Assembly: GCF_003595525.1 (NCBI RefSeq) | Contig: NZ_CP022680.1 | Location: forward strand, 1,204,001-1,268,000 | Direction of reading: 5' to 3' | DNA length: 64,000 nucleotides | Source of the DNA: Streptococcus respiraculi | GTDB taxonomy: Bacteria; Bacillota; Bacilli; Lactobacillales; Streptococcaceae | In this document: positions 24,662-32,738 of the stretch, piece after piece | How the letters are laid out: each line of letters starts with the position of its first letter | Numbering within the stretch: the stretch's first letter is position 1 | Notes under the pieces: generated by a model | Database searches by the model: none | Seen by the model: only the letters and a program-made list of their open reading frames with translations | Told to the model about the DNA's origin: nothing | Program-made: the position numbers and the translations under genes

Positions 24662-24791
24662 CTTTTTAGAATGATGGATAGTCAGCTTAGAGGAAACTGG
24701 TGTCACTAGCCTTATCTTCTATCTAAATATCAAAAGGGTAAATAGAGCCTAAACATATATAAATAGTTTGTGAACCAAAGGGAGATTGGAT

Positions 24792-25790
24792 ATGAAAAAC
24801 AAGAATTTATTGTTAACGATTGTAGCGTTAGTAGCCGTTGTTGTTGGGGGAATTTTCCTCACTAACAAAAAGGATGACAAGAAAACCCAGACCGAGGGTG
24901 AAGCGGTTAAGGTTGGAGTGCTTCAGTTTGTAACCCATGAAGCGCTTGATGAGATTTACCGTGGGATTCAAGACGGCCTTGCAGAAGAGGGGTACAAAGG
25001 CGATAAGATCAAGATTGATTTTATGAATGCTGAGGGTGACCAAGGGAAAATCGCAACCATGAGTAAGCAATTGGTCTCAAACGGCAACCAAGTCTTGGTC
25101 GGAATCGCTACACCAGCAGCTCAAGGTCTTGCCAACGCAACCAGTGATTTGCCAGTTGTGATGGGAGCTATCACAGATCCGGTCGGTGCGAAATTGGTTA
25201 AAACTCTTGAGGAGCCAGGTGCCAATGTAACAGGAGTTGCCTGCCCAGAGCCGATTGCTCAGCAACTTGATTTGATTAAAAAAATTACGCCAAATGCAAA
25301 AACAATCGGTGTTCTCTATTCAAGCAACGAAGACAATTCAAAACTGAATGTGGAAAAATTCACCGAGTTAGCAGAAAAAGAAGGCTATACTGTACTTGCT
25401 TATCCGGTACCGTCTAGCAATGAAATTGCTGCAACCATGTCTGTCATGACCAGCAAGGTCGATGCCATCTGGATTCCACAAGACAATGCGATTGCTTCAG
25501 CCTTTAAGACAGTAGTTGCCAGCAACAAAGAAGCAAAAGTGCCAATCTTCCCAAGTGCGGACACCATGGTCAAAGAAGGTGGTTTGGCATCTGTTGTTGT
25601 CAGCCAACACGGTCTTGGAGTTTCAACAGGAAAAATGGTAGCGAAGATTTTGAAAGGTGCAAAACCAGCTGAGACACCAGTTGATGTGGTGGATCAAGGT
25701 GCACCAATCATTAACAAAAAAGTAGCAGCAGAATTAGGCATTACCATTCCAAACGATGTCGAAAAAGCTGCTGGTGAAATTGTCGAGTAA
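24792..25790 (+). CDS. trpX: Tryptophan ABC transporter substrate-binding protein
   Basis: A 332-residue ABC_sub_bind-type (PF04392) receptor. The N-terminus has one hydrophobic segment (LLLTIVALVAVVVGGIFL) without a lipobox cysteine, so the protein is probably held by an uncleaved anchor. The ligand-binding part runs from VKVGVLQFVTHEALDEIYRG to the end, with LVGIATPAAQ and VVMGAITDPVGA motifs. ATG 24792 lies seven bases after GGGAG and is preferred to TTG 24786. The T-box and Trp-rich leader peptide upstream are what point to tryptophan; the family itself also includes receptors for other ligands. Confidence 0.82.
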   Translation: MKNKNLLLTIVALVAVVVGGIFLTNKKDDKKTQTEGEAVKVGVLQFVTHEALDEIYRGIQDGLAEEGYKGDKIKIDFMNAEGDQGKIATMSKQLVSNGNQVLVGIATPAAQGLANATSDLPVVMGAITDPVGAKLVKTLEEPGANVTGVACPEPIAQQLDLIKKITPNAKTIGVLYSSNEDNSKLNVEKFTELAEKEGYTVLAYPVPSSNEIAATMSVMTSKVDAIWIPQDNAIASAFKTVVASNKEAKVPIFPSADTMVKEGGLASVVVSQHGLGVSTGKMVAKILKGAKPAETPVDVVDQGAPIINKKVAAELGITIPNDVEKAAGEIVE

Positions 25791-25870
25791 ACACAAAAAA
25801 GAGAAGAGAGTGAGGATGTACTATCGACTCAATTGGATCGCTCTTTTCTTACAAGTAATAGGAAGAAAAT

Positions 25871-26737
25871 ATGATTGTATCAACAGTATCACAAGGTCTC
25901 GTCTGGTCTATCTTGGGGCTTGGCATTTACATGACCTTCCGTATTTTGAATTTTCCAGATATGACAGCAGAAGGAAGCTTTCCTTTGGGAGGAGCGGTAG
26001 CGGTCACTCTGATTAGTAGTGGTATCAATCCCTTTCTTGCGACCCTCTTAGCTGTTCTTGCAGGTTGTGTGGCAGGCTTAGCAACGGGGCTCCTTTATAC
26101 AAAGGGGAAAATTCCAACGCTTCTTTCAGGAATCTTGGTTATGACCTCTTGTCACTCCATTATGCTGATGATTATGGGACGGGCCAATCTTGGACTGTTA
26201 GGAACGAAGCAGATTCAGGATTATCTCCCCTTTAGCAACGCGGTTAACGACTTGGTTGCAGGCCTGATTTTTGTGGTATTGGTCATTGTCGCCCTTCTCT
26301 TTTTCCTTGACACCAAGCTAGGACAAGCCTATATCGCAACAGGGGACAATCCTGATATGGCACGGAGTTTTGGTATCAATACGGACAGCATGGAGCTGAT
26401 GGGCTTGGTCTTATCAAACGGGGTGATCGCTTTAGCAGGGGCTCTGATTGCGCAACAAGAAGGCTACGCAGATGTCTCACGTGGAATAGGGGTTATCGTT
26501 GTTGGTCTTGCCAGTCTGATTATCGGAGAAGTTCTCTTTAAGAGCCTGACCTTGGCCGAACGCCTGATGACGATTGTGGTCGGTGCGATTGCCTATCAAT
26601 TTCTTATCTGGGCGGTGATTGCGCTTGGCTTTAACACGAGCTATCTCCGCATTTATAGCGCTGTAATCTTGGCAATCTGCCTCATGATTCCAACCCTAAA
26701 AGCAAAATTCTTCAAAGGAGTGACCATTAGCAAATGA
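25871..26737 (+). CDS. trpY: Tryptophan ABC transporter permease
   Basis: A 288-residue integral membrane protein with about eight hydrophobic segments, of the branched-chain-type permease family (PF02653). The motif AEGSFPLGGAVAVTL and the later GLVLSNGVIALAGALIAQ are typical of permeases paired with ABC_sub_bind receptors. It starts behind TAGGAAG 80 bp after trpX and overlaps trpZ by four bases (ATGA), so the two are translationally coupled. It would form the membrane channel as a dimer. Confidence 0.85.
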   Translation: MIVSTVSQGLVWSILGLGIYMTFRILNFPDMTAEGSFPLGGAVAVTLISSGINPFLATLLAVLAGCVAGLATGLLYTKGKIPTLLSGILVMTSCHSIMLMIMGRANLGLLGTKQIQDYLPFSNAVNDLVAGLIFVVLVIVALLFFLDTKLGQAYIATGDNPDMARSFGINTDSMELMGLVLSNGVIALAGALIAQQEGYADVSRGIGVIVVGLASLIIGEVLFKSLTLAERLMTIVVGAIAYQFLIWAVIALGFNTSYLRIYSAVILAICLMIPTLKAKFFKGVTISK

Positions 26738-27492
26738 CAGCAATTGTAGAATTAGAAAATGCCACCAAAGTGGTCAATAATGGCTTTGATGAAGAAAAGA
26801 TTATCTTAAATCAGGTTTCTTTGACCATTCATGAGCATGATTTTATCACGATTTTAGGGGGAAATGGAGCAGGAAAATCAACGCTTTTCAACGTGATTGC
26901 AGGGACCTTGTCCCTTACGAGCGGGACCATTCGCATCATGGGCGAAGATGTGACTAACCTCTCACCTGAAAAGCGGGCCAAGTACCTAGCACGGGTCTTT
27001 CAAGATCCTAAAATGGGAACAGCCCCTCGGATGACGGTTGCAGAAAATCTCTTGATTGCCAAGTTCCGTGGTGAAGGGCGTGGACTTGTGCCTAGAAAGC
27101 TTGCCAGCTATAAGGAAGAATTTCAAACGACCATTGACCAGATTGGCAACGGACTTGAAAAACATTTGGACACGCCGATTGAATTTCTCTCAGGGGGGCA
27201 ACGCCAAGCCTTGAGCCTCTTGATGGCGACCTTGAAACGCCCAGAATTGTTGCTCCTAGACGAGCATACAGCAGCTCTTGACCCTAAGACGAGTGTAGCT
27301 CTCATGGAATTGACAGACCGCTTTGTCACAAAGGATCAGCTGACAGCTCTTATGATTACCCACCAAATGGAAGATGCCCTCAAGTACGGTAATCGTCTTC
27401 TTGTCATGAAAGATGGACAGATCATCAAAGATCTAAACAAGGCTGAAAAAGAAGCTATGACCTTGGAAGATTACTACCATTTGTTTGAATAA
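26734..27492 (+). CDS. trpZ: Tryptophan ABC transporter ATPase
   Basis: A 252-residue ABC ATPase. Walker A GGNGAGKS lies at 42-49, the signature LSGGQ at 152-156, and Walker B LLLLDEH at 172-178, followed by the D-loop and the switch histidine in MITHQM. It is the energy-coupling subunit for the trpXY importer. Start overlaps the end of trpY. The gene is followed within 10 bp by an intrinsic terminator that forms part of the target of the IS481-like element. Confidence 0.9.
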   Translation: MTAIVELENATKVVNNGFDEEKIILNQVSLTIHEHDFITILGGNGAGKSTLFNVIAGTLSLTSGTIRIMGEDVTNLSPEKRAKYLARVFQDPKMGTAPRMTVAENLLIAKFRGEGRGLVPRKLASYKEEFQTTIDQIGNGLEKHLDTPIEFLSGGQRQALSLLMATLKRPELLLLDEHTAALDPKTSVALMELTDRFVTKDQLTALMITHQMEDALKYGNRLLVMKDGQIIKDLNKAEKEAMTLEDYYHLFE

Positions 27493-27498
27493 ACGATT

Positions 27499-27531
27499 AT
27501 CCCCAGTTAGGCGAGAGACTGGGGATTTTTT
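27499..27531 (+). terminator. Terminator of trpXYZ
   Basis: ATCCCCAGT (27499-27507) and ACTGGGGAT (27518-27526) form a 9-bp stem, followed by a T-tract. Its right half is duplicated at 29736-29761 beyond the insertion elements. Confidence 0.88.
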
Positions 27532-27592
27532 GAGCTATGTACCTTTGTCAATGATGTGAGACCAAACTTTAATTTTTAGAAACCATGATATG

Positions 27593-28558
27593 CTATTCTA
27601 TCTCCAAGGAGCTAGCTCCTTGGAGAAATTTTCTTGTTTCAATAGGGGATTTCCAACCTAGGCTCTGCATGGGGAGTCTGTTAGAGGTGTAGAGGTATCG
27701 TTTCATCTGCCTGATGAGGTCATCGTAGGAGTAGAATCGCAAGTGTTGGTAAAAGCGTCTGTTATCGTTTCTGTGGCTGCGTTCCACTTTGCCGTTGTGT
27801 CTAGGTGTTCGCGGTCGAATGAGCTTGTGCACCATGCCCAGCTCTTTACAAAGCACATCCAAGGGGTGAATCTGCTTGGTTTCCTTGAAGTGAGTAAACT
27901 CAAATCCATTGTCGGTCTGAATAATTTGTGGCTTGTAGCGAAAGTGTTTAATGGCCATTTTGACAAACTGGACAGTGGAGTAAGAGGACTGTTCCTTGAA
28001 GGGATAGATAAATCGCTCTCTGCTTGCTTCGTCAATGACAGTGTACTGGTAAAATTTTTCAGGCATCGTGCCAGTGTAACAGTGCTTAGGGACGTACTTC
28101 ACGTCCATTTGCCACTTGATTCCTAATTTCGTGGGTGTATCATAGGGTTTAGGAACATAGGCCTCTTTCTTGGTTTCAGCCGCCTTGAAGAATCCCATTT
28201 TTCTCAAGAGCCGAAAGAGAGAGCAAGGGTGTCTGTCGTATCCCTTGTTGGCTCTTAGCTTGTAGAAAATCTCGATGAGGGTTGCATTTGGATTTCTGCG
28301 GATGCAGTTTTTAATCCACCTGATTTCTTGCTCAGTATGAGCTTTGGGGTGAGTTTTGTGTGGTCTGTGGGACTTATCTTTGAGAGAGTCCTTGGTTCCG
28401 TCAAATCGCTTATTCCAGCGCATGAGAGAGGCTTTTGAGACCTTATACCGCCTGCAGATGAATGCGACAGAAGCCCCACCACGATACGTTTTCACCGCGT
28501 GGTAACGTGTGTCGAGCGTGTGTGGCAAATAACGAAGGTTTTGTGGTATACTAGTCAT
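27593..28558 (-). CDS. IS481-like DDE transposase
   Basis: A 321-residue transposase. The N-terminal helix-turn-helix (GGASVAFICRRYKVSKASL) is followed by an integrase core with acidic residues in IKWQMDVKY, IIQTDNGFEF and NGKVERSHR. The frame is intact and near family length, so the protein may still be made, but the right end of its element is split by IS30. It reads towards trpZ. Confidence 0.88.
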   Translation of the reverse strand: MTSIPQNLRYLPHTLDTRYHAVKTYRGGASVAFICRRYKVSKASLMRWNKRFDGTKDSLKDKSHRPHKTHPKAHTEQEIRWIKNCIRRNPNATLIEIFYKLRANKGYDRHPCSLFRLLRKMGFFKAAETKKEAYVPKPYDTPTKLGIKWQMDVKYVPKHCYTGTMPEKFYQYTVIDEASRERFIYPFKEQSSYSTVQFVKMAIKHFRYKPQIIQTDNGFEFTHFKETKQIHPLDVLCKELGMVHKLIRPRTPRHNGKVERSHRNDNRRFYQHLRFYSYDDLIRQMKRYLYTSNRLPMQSLGWKSPIETRKFLQGASSLEIE

Positions 28559-28649
28559 GAGAAGATTCCTTTATGAGAAGTGTGGTTACTTTTATCATAT
28601 CAGGTTTCTTCTTTTTTGTACTCAGGTCTCACATCTATTGTAAGGTAAC

Positions 28650-29721
28650 CGAAAGTTCTACAATGAAGTTAGCCAGTCAAGGGTATAAAAAAACATCTCA
28701 GAGAGATATAATTGTAATCACCACAAGAACAATTAGAAAGACTCTGAGATGCAACACTATTATACACCAAAAAGGAAACATTTGACACTAGCTGAGCGTA
28801 GAATGATTGAGCGTTGGCTTCAAGAAGGGTTCTCAAATCGTGAAATCGCTAGAAGATTAGAGAAGGCTCCTCAAACCATTCACAACGAAGTCAAACGTGG
28901 TCAGGTTAGGCAACAAGTGCGTAAAGGAAAATTTGAAATAATCTACTCAGCTGACTTCGCTCAAAAAACCTATCAAAATAATCGCAAACATTCTGTGAAG
29001 CAAACTTCCCTAACCAAGGAACTCAAAGAAAAAATTCTTCACTACATCAAACAGAAATACTCTCCTGAGATGATGGTAAAAGTAAAAGGGATACCTGCCT
29101 CCGTCTCCACCATTTACTACTGGATTCATCGTGGGCACTTAGGGTTGACCAAGGCTGACATGCTTTATCCTCGGAAAGAGAAAACGAAGAAAAAACAAGC
29201 GAGTCCTAACTTTAAGCCGGCTGGAAAATCGATTGAGGAACGACCAGAAAGCATTAATCAACGTGAGAATGTTGGTGATGTTGAAATTGATACAGTTATT
29301 CAAACACGGGCAAAAAATGAGTGTCTGTTGACTCTAACTGATAGAAAGAGTCGTTATCAAATCATCCGACTTATTCCCGATAAGTCCGCGTCTTCAGTCA
29401 ATCAAGCTCTGAAAATGATCCTCAGAGATTATCAAATTAACTCAATCACAGCTGATAACGGGACTGAATTCAGTCGTTTAGCAGAAGTTTTTGACCCCGA
29501 TCATATCTACTATGCCCACCCTTATTCCTCTTGGGAGAGGGGAACTAATGAGAATCATAATAGACTCATCCGGCGTTGGTTGCCTAAGAGAAGCAAAAAT
29601 GTGACTCAACAACAAGTCACATTTATTGAAAACTGGATTAACAACTATCCAAAGAAGATATTGGGTTACAAATCTCCTAGAGAATTTTTACAGACTGGCT
29701 AACTTGAACTTGAAATTTGCC
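28650..29721 (+). mobile_element. IS30-family insertion sequence, copy B (1072 bp)
   Basis: The element is bounded by 13-bp target duplications ATTGTAAGGTAAC at 28637-28649 and 29722-29734. Ends match copy A exactly in position (CGAAAGTTC ... AAATTTGCC). It lies inside the terminal repeat of the IS481-like element, so it arrived later. Confidence 0.9.
28749..29702 (+). CDS. IS30-family transposase, copy B
   Basis: A 317-residue intact transposase, close to copy A. Candidate catalytic residues are D181 (VEIDTVI), D236 (TADNGTEF) and E268 (GTNENHN). The N-terminal half has the helix-turn-helix that recognises the element's ends. It points towards rnjB, so its transcription could run into the rnjB leader; no terminator was seen between them, only the right half of the trpZ hairpin. 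Confidence 0.92.
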   Translation: MQHYYTPKRKHLTLAERRMIERWLQEGFSNREIARRLEKAPQTIHNEVKRGQVRQQVRKGKFEIIYSADFAQKTYQNNRKHSVKQTSLTKELKEKILHYIKQKYSPEMMVKVKGIPASVSTIYYWIHRGHLGLTKADMLYPRKEKTKKKQASPNFKPAGKSIEERPESINQRENVGDVEIDTVIQTRAKNECLLTLTDRKSRYQIIRLIPDKSASSVNQALKMILRDYQINSITADNGTEFSRLAEVFDPDHIYYAHPYSSWERGTNENHNRLIRRWLPKRSKNVTQQQVTFIENWINNYPKKILGYKSPREFLQTG

Positions 29722-29882
29722 ATTGTAAGGTAACACGAGAGACTGGGGATTTTTTGAGCTATATTTTGAAAAAATACTGAAAAAAGGGTATAATAGTATG
29801 GATATGCAAGAAATTGCAAGACTGTAATTCGACTTGGAACTCCAAGGACCGTTAGTAATTATCATCAATTAAAGGAGTTATC

Positions 29883-31544
29883 ATGACTGACATAAAAATT
29901 ATGGCTTTGGGCGGTGTCCGTGAGAATGGGAAAAATCTCTACATCGCTGAAGTCAATGAGACGATTTTCGTCTTGGATGCTGGACTGAAATATCCAGAAA
30001 ATGAACAGCTTGGTGTCGATGTAATCGTACCGAACTTTGAGTATTTAGTGGAAAATAAGAAGCGGGTAGCGGGTGTATTTTTAACCCACGGACATGCCGA
30101 TGCGATTGGGGCTTTGCCTTATCTACTAGAAAATGTACGAGTACCTGTCTTTGGCTCTCATTTGACCATTGAACTCGCTAAATTAGTCGTTAAAAACTAC
30201 AATGCGACTAAGAAATTTAAAGATTTCCACGTAATCAATGCCGAAACAGAGATTGATTTTGGAACATCTATCGTATCTTTCTTTAAAACGACCCACTCGA
30301 TTCCTGAAAGTTTAGGAGTTGTCATTAAGACCGATGAAGGAAATATCGTCTATACAGGCGATTTCAAGTTTGACCAGGCGGCAGATCCCTTCTACAAGAC
30401 TGATTTTGGTCGCTTGGCAGAAATTGGAAACGAAGGGGTGCTTGCGCTCTTATCTGATTCTGCTAACGCAGACAGCAACATTCAAGTAGCGAGCATGCAC
30501 GAAGAAGCAGAAGAGATTTTCAACACCATTGCGGATTGGGAAGGGCGTGTCATTGTGGCTGCCGTTGCAAGTAATATTGTCCGTATCCAGCAAATCTTTG
30601 ACGCTGCTGAAGCAACGGGTCGCCGTGTGGTCTTAACGGGTCACGATGTGGAAAATATCGTCCGCACAGCTATTCAGTTGAAAAAATTGCGCTTGGTCAG
30701 CGAACGCTTGTTGATTAAGCCAAAAGAAATGAATAAGTTTGATGACAATGAGTTGATTATCTTGGAAACAGGTCGTATGGGTGAGCCCTTGAACGGCTTA
30801 CGCAAGATGTCAGTCGGTCGTCACCGCTATGTTGAGATCAAGGACGGAGACTTGGTGTACATTGTCACAACCCCAACTATTTCAAAAGAAGCAGTTGTGG
30901 CGCGGGTGGAAAATATGATCTACCAAGCAGGTGGTGTGGTCAAATCCATCACCAAGAATTTACGTGTATCGGGTCACGGAAATGCGCGTGATTTGCAATT
31001 GATGCTCAATATCTTGCGTCCGAAGTATTTGTTCCCAGTGCAGGGAGAATACCGCCAACTCGACGCGCATGCACGAGCAGCGCTTGAAATCGGCCTTTAT
31101 CCAGAGAATATTTTCATTGTTAAGCGTGGCGATATTATGAGCTATGAGCAGGGCGAATTTGTCCATAGTGGTTCTGTCCCTGCGGGCGATGTCATGATTG
31201 ACGGAAATGCGATTGGTGATGTAGGCAATATCGTCTTGCGTGACCGTAAGATTTTGTCAGAAGATGGTATTTTCATCGTAGCAATTACGGTCAACCGTCG
31301 TGAGAAACGCATCATCTCAAAAGCCAAGGTCAATACGCGTGGATTTGTCTATGTCAAGAAGAGTCGCGACATTTTACGGGAAGCTTCTGAATTGGTTAAT
31401 ACAACGGTTGAGCAGTACTTTACTAAGGATAGTTTTGACTGGACAGAGCTCAAATCGTCTGTCCGCGATGAACTGGCAAAATACCTCTTTGACCAAACCA
31501 AGAGACGACCAGCGATTCTGCCTGTTATCATGGAAGTGAAATAG
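29883..31544 (+). CDS. rnjB: Ribonuclease J2
   Basis: A 553-residue metallo-beta-lactamase/beta-CASP ribonuclease. RNase J complexes act in mRNA decay and 5' end processing. The usual HxHxDH metal motif is HGHADA here (69-74), so the last histidine is lost; this is a mark of the less active J2 paralogue, which pairs with J1. Other family stretches are intact: LGGVRENGKNLY, FFKTTHSIPES, VYTGDFKFD and the beta-CASP SGHGNARDL. The start follows AAAGGAG. A promoter-like GGGTATAAT lies near 29786. The BOX-like element begins directly at its stop codon. Confidence 0.9.
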   Translation: MTDIKIMALGGVRENGKNLYIAEVNETIFVLDAGLKYPENEQLGVDVIVPNFEYLVENKKRVAGVFLTHGHADAIGALPYLLENVRVPVFGSHLTIELAKLVVKNYNATKKFKDFHVINAETEIDFGTSIVSFFKTTHSIPESLGVVIKTDEGNIVYTGDFKFDQAADPFYKTDFGRLAEIGNEGVLALLSDSANADSNIQVASMHEEAEEIFNTIADWEGRVIVAAVASNIVRIQQIFDAAEATGRRVVLTGHDVENIVRTAIQLKKLRLVSERLLIKPKEMNKFDDNELIILETGRMGEPLNGLRKMSVGRHRYVEIKDGDLVYIVTTPTISKEAVVARVENMIYQAGGVVKSITKNLRVSGHGNARDLQLMLNILRPKYLFPVQGEYRQLDAHARAALEIGLYPENIFIVKRGDIMSYEQGEFVHSGSVPAGDVMIDGNAIGDVGNIVLRDRKILSEDGIFIVAITVNRREKRIISKAKVNTRGFVYVKKSRDILREASELVNTTVEQYFTKDSFDWTELKSSVRDELAKYLFDQTKRRPAILPVIMEVK

Positions 31545-31734
31545 ATACTCGTCAAAAATCAAACTCTGACGTTGTTAACTCACCTTGCTGAACTGTTGAG
31601 AAAAGTAGTTATTTTTCTTATTTCCAAACTCTCACAATCTTCAATTGCAAGGAGCGAGCTACGCTTGTTTTATTTCTTACCTTTCACAATTCTTAATTGT
31701 GCAAGGTAGTCAGACTTTTGTTTTTATAGAGTAT
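31545..31734. repeat. BOX-like element after rnjB
   Basis: Terminal inverted repeats begin ATACTCGTCAAAAATCAAAC at 31545 and end in TTTTTATAGAGTAT at 31734. The same ends bound the larger element at 38591-39112, where they also start at a stop codon. The inside has CACAATTCTTAATTGTG-type small palindromes. It has no coding capacity. Confidence 0.65.
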
Positions 31735-31859
31735 CCGTTTCTATTGATGATATTGTAAACGCTTCTTGCTTCGACAGTCCAGTAGGAATGTTGAAGATCG
31801 GAAACAAGAATGATGGACTGGCTGATAGACTATAAATAGCATACAAGAATAAAGAGAGA

Positions 31860-31896
31860 AAGGTGGCAGCTGCTTGAACAGGGCAGCACCTTTTTC
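31860..31896 (+). terminator. Terminator in the estA leader
   Basis: AAGGTG (31860-31865) pairs with CACCTT (31887-31892), with CTGC/GCAG inside and a bulge between, followed by a T-tract. It ends only about 20 bp before estA, so it may be an attenuator. The stretch 31768-31820 resembles one diverged copy of the 60-bp unit found at 38641. Confidence 0.55.
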
Positions 31897-31916
31897 TATT
31901 GAAAAGGAGAAAAACG

Positions 31917-32702
31917 ATGGCCCTAATGAGTATTACCTACTATTCCCCAGTGATGGACTTGGACTTGTCGGTGCAGGTCTTGTACCCAGACAAGGGGCGG
32001 GTGGACAATCCTGATGATACGGATATTCCTGTCTTGTATTTGTTACACGGAATGGGTGGGCGTGATACGACTTGGTTGCGATTGTCCGCCTTGGAACGCC
32101 TGGTGCGTAAGACCAATCTTATCGTCGTGATGCCAGATACCCACAATGGCTGGTATGTCAATACCCAGTACGGATATCCGTATTTTGATGCGATTGCTGT
32201 CGAATTGCCAGATGTGTTGAAACGCTTCTTTCCTAATATGACAGATAAGCGGGAAAAAACCTTTATTGCAGGGCTGTCTATGGGTGGCTACGGTGCTATG
32301 CGCTTAGCCTTAGAAACCAATCGTTTTTCTCATGTCGCTAGCTTATCAGGGGCGCTGAGTTTCAAGGATTTTGATCCGAGAAAGGAAAGTCTGGGCAGCC
32401 CTGCCTATTGGACAGGGACTTTTGGAGAGATTGAAGACTGGGAAAGTCCAGAAAATTCGCATTCTCTCATTAATCTTGCCAAAACAGCCGACAAAAAAAC
32501 GCGGATGTATATCTGGTGTGGTGAGCAGGATTTTCTCTATCCTGCCAACAACTTTGCAGCACAAGCTTTTAAGAAACTGGGCTATGAGGTGGACTATCAG
32601 ACAGCACCTGGCAAGCACGAGTGGTACTACTGGGACAAGCAGTTAGAGGTGCTCTTAGCTTGGTTACCAATTGACTTCCAGCTAGAAGAACGCTTGTCTT
32701 AA
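31917..32702 (+). CDS. estA: EstA-type esterase
   Basis: A 261-residue alpha/beta-hydrolase of the tributyrin esterase/S-formylglutathione hydrolase group, found in lactic streptococci as EstA and able to cleave short-chain esters. The nucleophile is Ser121 in AGLSMGGYG; the oxyanion-hole segment is LYLLHGMGG; the histidine lies in [10 protein letters not shown]. There is no signal peptide, so it is cytoplasmic. ATG 31917 lies seven bases after AGGAG; the upstream TTG at 31899 precedes this site and is rejected. Confidence 0.9.
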   Translation: MALMSITYYSPVMDLDLSVQVLYPDKGRVDNPDDTDIPVLYLLHGMGGRDTTWLRLSALERLVRKTNLIVVMPDTHNGWYVNTQYGYPYFDAIAVELPDVLKRFFPNMTDKREKTFIAGLSMGGYGAMRLALETNRFSHVASLSGALSFKDFDPRKESLGSPAYWTGTFGEIEDWESPENSHSLINLAKTADKKTRMYIWCGEQDFLYPANNFAAQAFKKLGYEVDYQTAPGKHEWYYWDKQLEVLLAWLPIDFQLEERLS

Positions 32703-32723
32703 TCAAGGATAAGACAGAAGATG

Positions 32724-32732
32724 TGATACAAT
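32724..32732 (+). promoter_or_regulatory. Extended -10 immediately upstream of the ABC-F start codon
   Basis: TGATACAAT ends six bases before ATG 32739. Transcription would then begin at or very near the A of the start codon, giving a leaderless message. No Shine-Dalgarno is present before this ATG. Confidence 0.55.
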
Positions 32733-32738
32733 AAGATT

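Larger units (their letters stand above)
27538..29735 (-). mobile_element. IS481-like insertion sequence, interrupted by IS30 copy B
   Basis: The ends read TGTACCTTTG at 27538 and AAGGTAACA at 29735 (TG...CA), with related inner sequence ATGTGAGACC inverted at both ends. A 26-bp direct repeat flanks it (27512-27537 and 29736-29761). Without the inserted IS30 and its target duplication the element is about 1113 bp. The IS30 copy sits in its right terminal repeat. Confidence 0.75.

Noticed and set aside
23171..29721. The two inverted IS30 copies as a composite transposon carrying trpXYZ
   Set aside because: Each copy has its own different target duplication at both ends, so they inserted separately; trpXYZ keeps its own promoter and T-box.
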